Origin: Candidatus Bipolaricaulota bacterium
GTDB lineage: Bacteria; Bipolaricaulota; Bipolaricaulia; Bipolaricaulales; Bipolaricaulaceae
NCBI GenBank assembly: GCA_021159405.1
Contig: JAGGRX010000026.1
Span: 1-10,294 of the forward strand
DNA length: 10,294 bases
Direction: 5' to 3'
The notes beneath the pieces were generated by a model. That model was given only the letters and a program-made list of their open reading frames with translations. It made no database searches and was not told where the DNA came from. Shown piece by piece: positions 1 to 6,041 of this stretch. Every line of letters starts with the position of its first letter. Within the stretch, counting starts at the first letter, position 1. The position numbers and the translations under genes were made by a program.

Positions 1-8
1 CTGGGCAG

Positions 9-37
9 TTGACAGAACCCCTCCCTGGGAATAGCAT
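9..37 (+). promoter_or_regulatory. Predicted sigma70-type promoter of the rpsI-rpmE-DUF1385 operon
   Basis: A perfect -35 box TTGACA (9-14) is followed after exactly 17 bp by TAGCAT (32-37), which keeps four of the six consensus -10 bases, including the first TA and the final T. Transcription would begin near 44, leaving a leader of about 28 bases that holds the ribosome binding site GGAGGTGA at 57-64. The promoter means rpsI can be transcribed apart from whatever lies upstream (often rplM, which cannot be seen here). Bases 1-8 are too short to assign. Confidence 0.6.
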
Positions 38-71
38 TGGGCGCTTACTTCGATTTGGAGGTGAATTTTCC

Positions 72-515
72 TTGGAAGCTGCTTTGGAAACACGACGCCT
101 CCCGAAGAAGGTGGGGGAGGCGATTCACGCGGTGGGTCGCAGGAAGGAGTCCGTGGCCCGCGTTTACTTGCGGGAAGGGGAGGGCCGGGTGTGGGTGAAC
201 GGCAAGCCCGCGGAGGAGTACTTCGCGGCGTTTGCGTTCACCGAAGACTACCTCAACCGACACCTGTTCTCCCCCTTCTACGTGACCGGGACCATGGGCC
301 GGTTCGACGTGCGGGTCCGGGTGGAGGGCGGCGGGGTGACCGGTCAGCTCGAGGCCATAAGGCTTGGCATTGCCAGGGCATTGACCGGCGTGGCCCCGGA
401 GTTCAAAAAACCGTTAAAGGACGCGGGGCTGCTCACCCGCGACGCCCGCGCGGTGGAACGCAAAAAATACGGCCGCCGCAAGGCCCGGAAGAAGGAGCAG
501 TACTCCAAGCGGTGA
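72..515 (+). CDS. rpsI: 30S ribosomal protein S9 (uS9)
   Basis: This is small-subunit ribosomal protein uS9, whose basic C-terminal tail reaches the P-site tRNA on the 30S head. Family hallmarks are visible: GRRKESVARV near the N terminus, RHLFSPF, then GIARAL, and the conserved end GLLTRDARAVERKKYGRRK finishing in KEQYSKR. The chosen start is TTG at 72, because GGAGGTGA (57-64) lies 7 bases before it. The frame is open back to a TTG at 9, but that codon falls inside the predicted -35 box and would add residues not seen in the family. From TTG 72 the protein has 147 residues, somewhat longer than the roughly 130 usual, with about 20 extra residues before the conserved GRRK core. It is the first gene of an operon with rpmE, four bases downstream. 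Function is certain; the exact start is probable. Confidence 0.96.
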   Translation: MEAALETRRLPKKVGEAIHAVGRRKESVARVYLREGEGRVWVNGKPAEEYFAAFAFTEDYLNRHLFSPFYVTGTMGRFDVRVRVEGGGVTGQLEAIRLGIARALTGVAPEFKKPLKDAGLLTRDARAVERKKYGRRKARKKEQYSKR

Positions 516-519
516 GATC

Positions 520-741
520 ATGAAAAAGGGTATCCATCCGAAACTTTATCGAGCTGTCGTCCGCTGTAGCTGTGGGGCGGAGTTTGAGACCCTGTCCACC
601 AAGAAGGAGCTCCACGTGGACGTGTGCTCCCGGTGTCATCCGTTTTTCACCGGTGAGTCGCGCCTGGTGGACGCCGAAGGGCGTGTGGAGCGCTTCGAAC
701 GCAAGTACGGAAAAGACTGGCGCGAAAGGCAAGAGAGGTAA
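520..741 (+). CDS. rpmE: 50S ribosomal protein L31 (bL31), zinc-binding form
   Basis: A 73-residue large-subunit ribosomal protein that helps bridge the 50S central protuberance and the 30S head. It begins MKKGIHPKLY, as in the family, and has the four zinc ligands of the C+ type: Cys16 and Cys18 (CSC) and Cys36 and Cys39 (CSRC), followed by HPFFTGE and a basic tail. C- paralogues lack these cysteines and replace this form under zinc starvation in many bacteria; no such paralogue is in this window. The ATG lies four bases after the rpsI stop, so the two are surely co-transcribed, and its own stop TAA directly abuts the next ATG. Confidence 0.96.
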   Translation: MKKGIHPKLYRAVVRCSCGAEFETLSTKKELHVDVCSRCHPFFTGESRLVDAEGRVERFERKYGKDWRERQER

Positions 742-1602
742 ATGCCCGTTGGGGGCCAGGCGGTAATCGAAGGGGTGATGTTGCAAAACGGCCACCGCGT
801 TGCGGTGGCCGTTCGCACCCCTGAAGGGAAGATCGTGGTGGAGCCCCTGCGGGGGCAGGTTCACAGCGGAAGGCTAACCAAGATACCCTTCCTGCGGGGC
901 CCGATCCGCCTCTATGAGATGCTCGCCCTGGGATTGCGGGCCCTCAATGTATCCGCGCGCTTGGCCTACGGGGAGGAGGCAGCCGGCTCACGCTGGGATT
1001 TTCTGCTCACCGTGGCCCTCGCGGTGGTCCTCGTCGGGGGCGGGTTTGTCGCCCTGCCCGTCTACCTCACCGGCCTCATGCACATCGAAAACCCGGTCCT
1101 GTTCAACCTCGCCGAGGGTGGAATCCGCGTGCTCTTTTTCCTCCTTTACCTCTACGGCATCTCTTTCATGCGCGACATAAGGCGCGTGTTTCAGTACCAC
1201 GGGGCGGAGCACAAGGTGGTCCATGCTTATGAGGCCGGGGAGCCCAGGCTGGAGGTGGCCCGGCACAAGAGTCCTTTGCACCCCCGCTGCGGCACCGCTT
1301 TCCTGCTTCTGTTCATCGTGATCTCCATCCTCGTATTTTCGGTGATCGTGTCCGATAGCATCTGGCTCAAGATCCTAGGTAGGCTTGCCCTCCTCCCGGT
1401 GGTGGCAGGGATCGCCTACGAGGTGCTCATGGTGGGGGGGCGACACCCCAAGGCGTGGTGGCTGAGGCCGTTTTTGCTCCCGGGGCTGTGGCTGCAGCGG
1501 CTGACCACCCGGGAACCGGCCGATGACCAGCTCGAGGTGGCTTTGGCTGCCCTACGCTACGTGACGGAGGAGAGCTCCGAAAGCCTCTCCACCACCTCAT
1601 AA
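742..1602 (+). CDS. DUF1385 family integral membrane protein (YqhQ-like)
   Basis: A 286-residue member of the DUF1385 family, whose biochemical role is not established. It starts with the family signature VGGQAVIEGVM right after the ATG. Hydrophobic segments follow at roughly residues 91-118, 128-147, 187-206 and 212-233. Between the second and third lies the most conserved block, FQYHGAEHKVVHAYE ... HPRCGT, with His, Glu and Cys residues that could bind a metal; metal binding is my inference. The ATG abuts the rpmE stop (TAAATG), with purine-rich AAGAGAGG just upstream inside rpmE, so the gene is translationally tied to the ribosomal protein genes; rpmE-DUF1385 proximity also occurs in other bacteria. 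Its last 46 bases overlap, tail to tail, the PHP gene of the opposite strand. The C-terminal ~13 residues rich in Ser, Thr and Glu look like a non-conserved extension. Confidence 0.9.
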   Translation: MPVGGQAVIEGVMLQNGHRVAVAVRTPEGKIVVEPLRGQVHSGRLTKIPFLRGPIRLYEMLALGLRALNVSARLAYGEEAAGSRWDFLLTVALAVVLVGGGFVALPVYLTGLMHIENPVLFNLAEGGIRVLFFLLYLYGISFMRDIRRVFQYHGAEHKVVHAYEAGEPRLEVARHKSPLHPRCGTAFLLLFIVISILVFSVIVSDSIWLKILGRLALLPVVAGIAYEVLMVGGRHPKAWWLRPFLLPGLWLQRLTTREPADDQLEVALAALRYVTEESSESLSTTS

Positions 1603-2408
1603 GGAACCCTGATCTGGCCAAGGCTTTCCTTGACCGAGCCCGGCCCATGGTCGTCGGAGCCTCCGGTGGGCACAAGCTCGAGCTTTTTCGCCAGGGCCCG
1701 CAGCTCTTCCACGCCGATTGAGACCTGGTAGCGCTTTTCGTCGTAAGGGTAGTCCACTTCCACGGCGGCCATTCCCTCATCCCGCAGCTTCCTGAGCGCA
1801 GCCTCGAAGTCGGACAGGGAAAGGAGCCCGGGATGGGCGAGGGCAGCCACCCCGCCTGCGGCCCGGATGACCTCGATCACCCGGGCGCTAGTCGCCCGGG
1901 GGAGCGGCACATAGCAGGCCCCGCCTTGGCTCAAGTAGCGGTCGAACGCCTCCTCGAGGGAGCCCGCCACCCCATGCCGAACAAGCTCGCGAGCGAGGTG
2001 CGGCCGACCCACCGAGCCTCCGGCTCGGGCTGCCACCTCCTCGTACTCAACCGGAATTCCCAAAAGCTTTCGACAGCGCCTGACCATCTCCTGCATCCTT
2101 TCTACCCGTGCCTTGGCCATCCAGTCAAACAGCTCCCTTAGCGCCGGATGGGTCGGGTCGATGAAGTAACCGAGGATCTCCCCCCGCTGCCCGAGGACGT
2201 CGGCCTTGATCTCCACCCCGCAGATCACCTCGATCCCGGAAAGCTCCTGAACGGGGGCAGTCAATTCCGGGCCCACGGTGTCGTGGTCGGTGATGGCGAT
2301 GGCGGAAAAGCCGAGGCCCTTGGCCCGCCGGGCCGTCTCGGCTACCGACAGGGTCCCGTCTGACCAGCGCGTGTGAAGATGAAGGTCGCAGGTGCGCTCT
2401 TTGGCCAT
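1557..2408 (-). CDS. PHP-domain metal-dependent phosphoesterase (TrpH/RNase AM-like)
   Basis: A 283-residue PHP (polymerase and histidinol phosphatase) domain protein. The metal-binding motifs are complete: HLHTRWSDG (His10, His12, Asp17), ITDHD (Asp41, His42), GVEI (Glu66), GRPHLA (His137), AHPG (His192) and GGSDDHG (Asp252, His254). This order, with the helical insertion between GVEI and GRPHLA, is that of the YciV/TrpH group, which includes 3',5'-nucleoside bisphosphate phosphatases and E. coli RNase AM, a 5'-3' exoribonuclease. RNA end processing or pAp hydrolysis is therefore the likely activity, though the substrate cannot be read from sequence. The start ATG at 2408 is forced, since an in-frame stop lies just upstream; it has a poor ribosome binding site and follows the epimerase stop by 12 bases, so coupling to that gene is likely. 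It is the last gene of the minus-strand operon and overlaps the DUF1385 gene convergently. Confidence 0.9.
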   Translation of the reverse strand: MAKERTCDLHLHTRWSDGTLSVAETARRAKGLGFSAIAITDHDTVGPELTAPVQELSGIEVICGVEIKADVLGQRGEILGYFIDPTHPALRELFDWMAKARVERMQEMVRRCRKLLGIPVEYEEVAARAGGSVGRPHLARELVRHGVAGSLEEAFDRYLSQGGACYVPLPRATSARVIEVIRAAGGVAALAHPGLLSLSDFEAALRKLRDEGMAAVEVDYPYDEKRYQVSIGVEELRALAKKLELVPTGGSDDHGPGSVKESLGQIRVPYEVVERLSELSSVT

Positions 2409-2420
2409 AGAAACAGGATG

Positions 2421-3371
2421 CTATCTCATCCTGCGTAACCACGCCACCGTGGCCGAAAGTCCTTCCCGGAGCGAGACCTGAGGGGAAAACCCGAGCACCT
2501 GGGCAGCCCGGACCCCGTCCAGTGCCGAGCGGCGCACCTCCCCGGGGCGGGGTCCTTCAAATCGGGGTTCCCCGGAGAAGCCGGTCAGCCCTTTCAAAGT
2601 CTGAAAGATCTCGAGCACGGAGGTTTCCTTTCCTGTCCCCACGTTGAACGCCGCTTCGTCCAGGGAGGAGGCGCGAAAGCCGGAGAGGAGCTTCTCGGCG
2701 GCAAGCAGATTCGCCCTGGCCACATCGCCCACGTAGATGAAGTCCCGGGTTTGCCGGCCATCCCCGTAGATGGTGGGGGTTTCCCCGGCGAGCATGGCCC
2801 GCCCGAAGATGGCGACCACGCCCGCCTCCCCCAAGGGGTCCTGCCGGGGCCCGTACACGTTCCCATACCGGAGGGCGATGTAGGGGAGGCCGTGGGCGTT
2901 TTGGAAGGCAAAAAGATAGTGCTCGCTGGCGAGCTTGGCGACGCCATACGGTGAAAGCGGGCGCTTGGGGGCCGCCTCCGGGGTGGGGATGACCTCGGCG
3001 TCCCCATACAACACCCCACCGGAGGAGGCGAACACCACCCCCTTCACCTGCGAGGCAAGACAGGCGGAAAGGAGGGAGAGTAACCCCACGAGGTTGACCT
3101 GGGCATCGCGCACTGGATCCTGCCAGGAACGCACCACCGACGCCTGCGCCGCTTGGTGGAAGACGATGTCGGGGCCAAATTCCAATAGGACATCCTTGAC
3201 CTTCTTTGCCTCCACCAGATCCAGCTGAAAGAACGTGGCCCCTTGCGGGACGTTTTCTCTCTTTCCGGTGGAAAGATCATCCAAAACGGCAACCTCCCAG
3301 CCCTCACTGAGCAGAAGATCGGCCAGATGTGAGCCGATGAACCCGGCCCCACCGGTTACGAGTGCTCGCAC
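2421..3371 (-). CDS. galE: NAD-dependent epimerase/dehydratase, UDP-glucose 4-epimerase-like
   Basis: A 316-residue extended short-chain dehydrogenase/reductase with a Rossmann fold. The NAD-binding motif TGGAGFIGSH gives Gly7, Gly10 and Gly13; Asp31-Asp32 after beta-2 would hold the ribose of NAD. The Ser-Tyr-Lys triad is Ser116/Ser117 (SSGG), Tyr142 and Lys146 (YGVAK). YGNVYGPRQDP and the C-terminal GEVRRS stretch are typical of UDP-hexose 4-epimerases, so interconversion of UDP-glucose and UDP-galactose (or N-acetyl forms) for envelope glycans is likely; a different nucleotide sugar is possible. I prefer the GTG at 3371 (VRALVTGG, the usual family start) with GGAGG 4 bases upstream. An ATG at 3386 would add MEGGK but lacks a good binding site. 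Either way the start lies inside the 3' end of nusB, overlapping it by 16 or 31 bases. Confidence 0.9.
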   Translation of the reverse strand: MRALVTGGAGFIGSHLADLLLSEGWEVAVLDDLSTGKRENVPQGATFFQLDLVEAKKVKDVLLEFGPDIVFHQAAQASVVRSWQDPVRDAQVNLVGLLSLLSACLASQVKGVVFASSGGVLYGDAEVIPTPEAAPKRPLSPYGVAKLASEHYLFAFQNAHGLPYIALRYGNVYGPRQDPLGEAGVVAIFGRAMLAGETPTIYGDGRQTRDFIYVGDVARANLLAAEKLLSGFRASSLDEAAFNVGTGKETSVLEIFQTLKGLTGFSGEPRFEGPRPGEVRRSALDGVRAAQVLGFSPQVSLREGLSATVAWLRRMR

Positions 3372-3748
3372 CTTTCCTCCTTCCATACCCGGTCCAGGAT
3401 CCCGTTGATGAAGGCGGGGGCCTTCTCCGTGCCATAGGTCTTCGCCAATTCCACCGCCTCGTCGATTGCCACCTCGGGTGGGGTATCCCCGTAAAGGAGC
3501 TCGTAAAGACCGATGCGTAGGATGTTACGATCGACCAAGGACAGGCGATCCAACCCCCAGCCCAGGGCACGCCGGTCGATGAGGGAATCGATCTCGGGCT
3601 GGCGCTCGATCACCCCGCGGAGGAGGGCCTCGGCAAAGGCCGCTTCCCCTTTCAGATCCTCCTCCGCCAGCAGCTCCTCCGGGGGAAGATCGAAAAACTC
3701 CCGCCGATAGAGGCACCGGAGCACCGCCTCCCGCGCCTGGTGCCTCAT
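3356..3748 (-). CDS. nusB: Transcription antitermination factor NusB
   Basis: A 130-residue all-helical protein that pairs with NusE (uS10) to bind boxA RNA in antitermination complexes, chiefly on rRNA transcripts. Family blocks are plain: RHQAREAVLRCLYRREF at the N terminus, then W.LDRLSLVDRNILRIGLYELLY, and PPEVAIDEAVELAKTYGTEKAPAFINGILDRV at the C terminus, with the expected length. The ATG lies seven bases after the amaP stop; its binding site is weak (GAGGG about 11 bases upstream), suggesting coupled translation. The location downstream of efp and Asp23 genes matches the efp ... yqhY-nusB order known in Firmicutes such as Bacillus. Confidence 0.95.
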   Translation of the reverse strand: MRHQAREAVLRCLYRREFFDLPPEELLAEEDLKGEAAFAEALLRGVIERQPEIDSLIDRRALGWGLDRLSLVDRNILRIGLYELLYGDTPPEVAIDEAVELAKTYGTEKAPAFINGILDRVWKEERCEHS

Positions 3749-3755
3749 CGGGGGA

Positions 3756-4274
3756 TCAACCCTCTGAGGTTGGGGCGGGGCGCGCTGTGCCCCGGATCAC
3801 AAGGTCCACCTCTTCCACCGGGAGCCCGGTCTTGGCCTCGATCTCCCGGGACAGGAGTTCCTGGATGCGCTCAGCGAGCCGGGGGGCTTCCTCCTCCGGT
3901 GGGAGCCGGAGGTGTACCTTGATGTACACGCCCTCGCTTGCGGGGGCGATGCCGATCCGATAACCGGAAAGCCCCATCTCCCGGCACAGGAGTCCGGAGG
4001 CAAGCTCCCTCACCGCCCGAGGGGCGATGGCGATCTCACCCTTTGGCCCTGGGCGTCGCATCGCCCTGCCGGCGGCAAGCCGATCTGCAAGCTGAAGGGC
4101 GAACAGGACCGCGGCCCCCAGGGCGGTCGCCCCCAAGATAGCGGTCACGGCCCGACCGGCCGCCGTGGTGGCCGCAGCCGCCCAGGAAGCCGGGATCCCA
4201 GAGACGCCGAAGAATACAGCCAAACCAGCCTCTCCAAGCAGGATCAGGCAGCCAAGCCCGTAAAGGAAGACCAC
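3756..4274 (-). CDS. amaP: Alkaline shock response membrane anchor protein AmaP-like
   Basis: A 172-residue protein with two membrane segments (about residues 1-23 and 42-62) and a cytoplasmic C-terminal Asp23-like module (about 79-167). AmaP of Staphylococcus anchors the abundant Asp23 protein to the membrane; the same job is inferred here because two Asp23 genes lie immediately upstream. The start is GTG at 4274, one base after the stop of the preceding Asp23 gene, with GGAGGAGG 6 bases upstream. The frame remains open to an ATG at 4328, but that would add 18 Arg-rich residues translated from inside the Asp23 gene. A cluster of basic residues (RLAAGRAMRRPGPKG, 65-79) follows TM2, fitting an inside-facing tail by the positive-inside rule. 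The TM2 region is very Ala/Thr-rich. Confident on family, moderate on exact role. Confidence 0.82.
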   Translation of the reverse strand: MVFLYGLGCLILLGEAGLAVFFGVSGIPASWAAAATTAAGRAVTAILGATALGAAVLFALQLADRLAAGRAMRRPGPKGEIAIAPRAVRELASGLLCREMGLSGYRIGIAPASEGVYIKVHLRLPPEEEAPRLAERIQELLSREIEAKTGLPVEEVDLVIRGTARPAPTSEG

Positions 4275-4275
4275 G

Positions 4276-4650
4276 CTAGGCCTCCTCCAAGTGTTCCTCC
4301 TCCGGGAACACCACCCGGGTGACCTCAACGTCCACCGCTTCCACCGGCAGGGCGGTCATTTTCTCCACCTCTTCCTTGATCTTCTCCTGGAGTTTCTGGA
4401 CTACCTCGTGCACCGGGTGCCCGTAGATCACCGCCACCTTGATCCCGATCCTGACCCGCCCCTCGGCGAGCTGGGTTTCCACGAGCTTTCGGGCCGCCTC
4501 CCCCTTGGGGAAAGTCTCCCCTTTTGGTGGGGCGATCCCTTCCACCTCCGTGGCGGCGATGCCAGCGATGGTGGCGATTACTTCTTGGGAGATGCTGACC
4601 TTGCCCTCTTCCGGACCGATCTCGGACACAAATTCCTCCTCCTTAGCCAC
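4276..4650 (-). CDS. Asp23/Gls24 family envelope stress protein (second copy)
   Basis: A 124-residue Asp23/Gls24 family protein. Visible family features are GKVSISQEVIATIAGIAATEVEGI at the N terminus, then IKVAVIYGHPVHEVVQKLQEKIKEEVEKMTALPVEAVDVEVTRVVF, i.e. the conserved hydrophobic strand, G.P..EV.. helix and V..V.V.V end. Such proteins are cytoplasmic, often bound at the membrane through AmaP, and linked to envelope or alkaline stress; the molecular mechanism is unclear. The start is GTG at 4650, which overlaps the stop of the upstream paralogue (GTGGCTAA, 8 bases), with GGAGGGG about 6 bases before it. The overlap and the amaP gene one base downstream indicate tightly coupled production of all three. 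The tail is very acidic (EEEHLEEA). Confidence 0.88.
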   Translation of the reverse strand: MAKEEEFVSEIGPEEGKVSISQEVIATIAGIAATEVEGIAPPKGETFPKGEAARKLVETQLAEGRVRIGIKVAVIYGHPVHEVVQKLQEKIKEEVEKMTALPVEAVDVEVTRVVFPEEEHLEEA

Positions 4651-5044
4651 TTTCTTCCCCTCCTTCCTCAGCTTCCTCTTCCAGAACCAGGGCTTCTTGC
4701 GGCGGGATTACCTGCTTTACGAACACATCCACCCGCCCCACGTTGACCCCGGCCAGGCCTTCCAGGTCCTCCCGCACGGCTCGCTGCACGCCTTGGGCCA
4801 CCTCGTGCACGGGATAACCTAGGACCACGGCGATCTTGAGCTCCACGTCCACCCGTTCGTCACCCAGAACGATCTGCAACCCCTCCTCCGGACCGGAGAA
4901 GATGTTCATCAGGCCACCGCCCCCCCTTAAGGGGCGCACCCCTTCTACCTTGTCCACGGCCTGGGCGACTATGGCCTCCAGCACTGGCAGGTTCACGCTC
5001 ACCCGCCCGAGCGGCCGCTCCAGTATCAGCTTCTGCTCAGCCAT
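4643..5044 (-). CDS. Asp23/Gls24 family envelope stress protein (first copy)
   Basis: A 133-residue Asp23/Gls24 family protein, paralogous to the next gene. It shows GRVSVNLPVLEAIVAQAVDKVEGVRPL, VDVELKIAVVLGYPVHEVAQGVQRAVREDLEGLAGVNVGRVDVFVKQVI, and a strongly acidic C-terminal tail (EEEAEEGGEESG). Unlike the second copy it has a Gly-rich insert (RGGGGLMNIFSGPEEG) where the other has Pro/Lys-rich sequence, so the two are clearly diverged and may form a hetero-oligomer. ATG 5044 is preceded by GGAGGGG about 9 bases upstream, 19 bases after the efp stop. It is likely to work with its paralogue and AmaP at the membrane; in Bacillus the related YqhY sits beside fatty-acid synthesis and nusB genes. 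Confidence 0.88.
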   Translation of the reverse strand: MAEQKLILERPLGRVSVNLPVLEAIVAQAVDKVEGVRPLRGGGGLMNIFSGPEEGLQIVLGDERVDVELKIAVVLGYPVHEVAQGVQRAVREDLEGLAGVNVGRVDVFVKQVIPPQEALVLEEEAEEGGEESG

Positions 5045-5063
5045 TTTCCTTCCCCTCCTTCCT

Positions 5064-5627
5064 TCACCCTACCCGCTCCACATATGCCCCGGTGCGGGTA
5101 TCCACCCGGATCACATCCCCTGCCTTCACGAACAGGGGGACCTTTACGGTGAGGCCGGTCTCGAGCGTGACCGGCTTCTCGCCTCCAGTGGCCGTGTCGC
5201 CTTTGACCCCGGGCGGGGCCTCCACCACCTTGAGATCTACGAAATTCGGGGGCACCACCTTGACCATCTCCCCTTGGTAGAACAGGCCTTGGAGGTCCAT
5301 CCCCTCGAGGAGATACCCGGCGATGTCGCTCACCATGTCCTGGGGTAGCTCGTACTGTTCGAAGCTGTCCTTGTCCATGAAAACGAACTTCTCTCCGGCG
5401 CGATACAAATACTGAAGCGGCCGCGTCTCCATAAAGGCCACCTCGATGTCGTCTGAGTCCCGTAACGTCTCCGTGACTACCCGGCCGGTTCTCAGGTCCT
5501 TGAGCTTCGCCCTGACGAAGGCGCTTCCCCGGGCCCGCTTTACGTGTTCGAACTCCAGAACCTCGTACAGCTCCCCATCCTTGAGGATGGTCATACCCCG
5601 TGTGATCTCGCCGATGGAAATCCCCAT
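5064..5627 (-). CDS. efp: Translation elongation factor P
   Basis: A 187-residue EF-P, which enters the ribosomal E site and relieves stalling at polyproline stretches. The three beta-barrel domains are all present: N-terminal KOW-like domain (about 1-65), OB domain (about 66-128, with LQYLYRAGEKFVFMD) and C-terminal OB domain (129-187, with PPGVKGDTATGG, KVPLFVKAGDVIRVDTRTG and YVERV). The beta3-beta4 tip loop reads HVKRARGSAF, where E. coli has FVKPGKGQAF: Arg33 stands at the position of the modified Lys34 and the Pro-Gly before it is Arg-Ala. Arg at this site is known in EF-Ps rhamnosylated by EarP, but the neighbouring residues differ, so the modification state is open. Start ATG 5627 has AGGAGG 6 bases upstream. 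It heads the seven-gene minus-strand operon. Confidence 0.96.
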   Translation of the reverse strand: MGISIGEITRGMTILKDGELYEVLEFEHVKRARGSAFVRAKLKDLRTGRVVTETLRDSDDIEVAFMETRPLQYLYRAGEKFVFMDKDSFEQYELPQDMVSDIAGYLLEGMDLQGLFYQGEMVKVVPPNFVDLKVVEAPPGVKGDTATGGEKPVTLETGLTVKVPLFVKAGDVIRVDTRTGAYVERVG

Positions 5628-5645
5628 ATCCTTCCTCCTAGCTCC

Positions 5646-5654
5646 ATTGTACCA
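5646..5654 (-). promoter_or_regulatory. Predicted extended -10 promoter upstream of efp
   Basis: On the minus strand the sequence TGGTACAAT (5654 down to 5646) is an extended -10 element (TGn followed by TACAAT, five of six matches to TATAAT). Transcription would start near 5639, giving a leader of only about 12 bases that begins almost at the AGGAGG ribosome binding site. No good -35 box stands 16-18 bp upstream, which is usual for extended -10 promoters. It lies in the 36-bp gap after rlpA; no terminator separates the two, so read-through from rlpA is also possible. Confidence 0.5.
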
Positions 5655-5663
5655 TGTTACTGG

Positions 5664-6029
5664 CTAGGGATGCCCAAGCACTACCAGCCCCACCCGGGCG
5701 GTACCCCGGGGCAGGATTCCCAGGGCCTCCGCGGCGGCGTAGGAAAGGTCGATGATCCTGCCGGCCACAAACGGTCCTCGGTCGTTGATCCTGACCACCA
5801 CGCTTCGTCCGGTCGCAAGGTCCACCACCCGCACCACGGTGCCAAAAGGGAGCGTCCTGTGGGCAGCGGTGAAGGCATACATGTTGTAGGGTTCGCCGCT
5901 GGCCGTGATCTTTCCGTGAAAGCCCGGGCCATACCACGAGGCGATGCCTACCTCATCGTAATGCGGCTGCTGGAGGGCAAGCGCCCCCACAAGCATCGTC
6001 ACCCAAACCCCAAAAAGCCACAGTTTCAC
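5664..6029 (-). CDS. rlpA: Small secreted RlpA-like double-psi beta-barrel protein
   Basis: A 121-residue exported protein made of a signal peptide plus a single RlpA-type double-psi beta-barrel domain. The signal peptide (MKLW, hydrophobic core to about residue 18, then Ala-Leu-Ala) lacks a lipobox cysteine, so it is probably soluble or peptidase I-cleaved and not a lipoprotein as in E. coli or Pseudomonas. The domain runs from GIASWYGPGFHG (28-39) to about 117. Glu46, His57 and Asp83 have the same spacing as the three acidic/His residues thought catalytic in Pseudomonas RlpA, a lytic transglycosylase acting on peptide-free glycan at septa, so lytic activity is plausible. There is no SPOR domain. 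The start is GTG at 6029, seven bases after the DUF2227 stop and with no Shine-Dalgarno sequence; a TATAAT box lies 6 bases before it. Confidence 0.88.
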   Translation of the reverse strand: MKLWLFGVWVTMLVGALALQQPHYDEVGIASWYGPGFHGKITASGEPYNMYAFTAAHRTLPFGTVVRVVDLATGRSVVVRINDRGPFVAGRIIDLSYAAAEALGILPRGTARVGLVVLGHP

Positions 6030-6035
6030 GCGTGA

Positions 6036-6041
6036 ATTATA
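6036..6041 (-). promoter_or_regulatory. Possible -10 box giving a leaderless rlpA transcript
   Basis: A perfect TATAAT on the minus strand (6041 to 6036) lies exactly 6 bases upstream of the rlpA GTG, so transcription would start at or within a base of the start codon. rlpA has no ribosome binding site, which fits a leaderless mRNA. Against it, the box overlaps the DUF2227 stop codon (CTATAA), and no -35 box is found at 16-18 bp; the nearest, TTGAGG, is at 13 bp. Confidence 0.35.

Noticed and set aside
9..71. Extension of rpsI to the TTG at position 9
   Set aside because: That TTG is part of the TTGACA -35 box, has no ribosome site, and would add residues not found in uS9; the TTG at 72 has an ideal GGAGGTGA.
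433..864. Minus-strand open frame (143 codons) across rpsI, rpmE and the DUF1385 start
   Set aside because: It runs antisense to three well-supported genes and resembles nothing known.
1579..1628. Inverted repeat GAAAGCCT ... AGGCTTTC as a bidirectional terminator
   Set aside because: The stem is 8 bp with a 34-base loop and no T run on either strand; mentioned only as a possible structure.
4291..4746. Plus-strand open frame (151 codons) opposite the Asp23 genes
   Set aside because: Leu/His/Pro-rich antisense product of two well-supported minus-strand genes.
5693..5710. CCCGGG repeat with 6-base spacer as a terminator for rlpA
   Set aside because: It lies inside rlpA coding sequence, the hexamers are self-palindromic GC-rich words likely by chance, and no T run follows.
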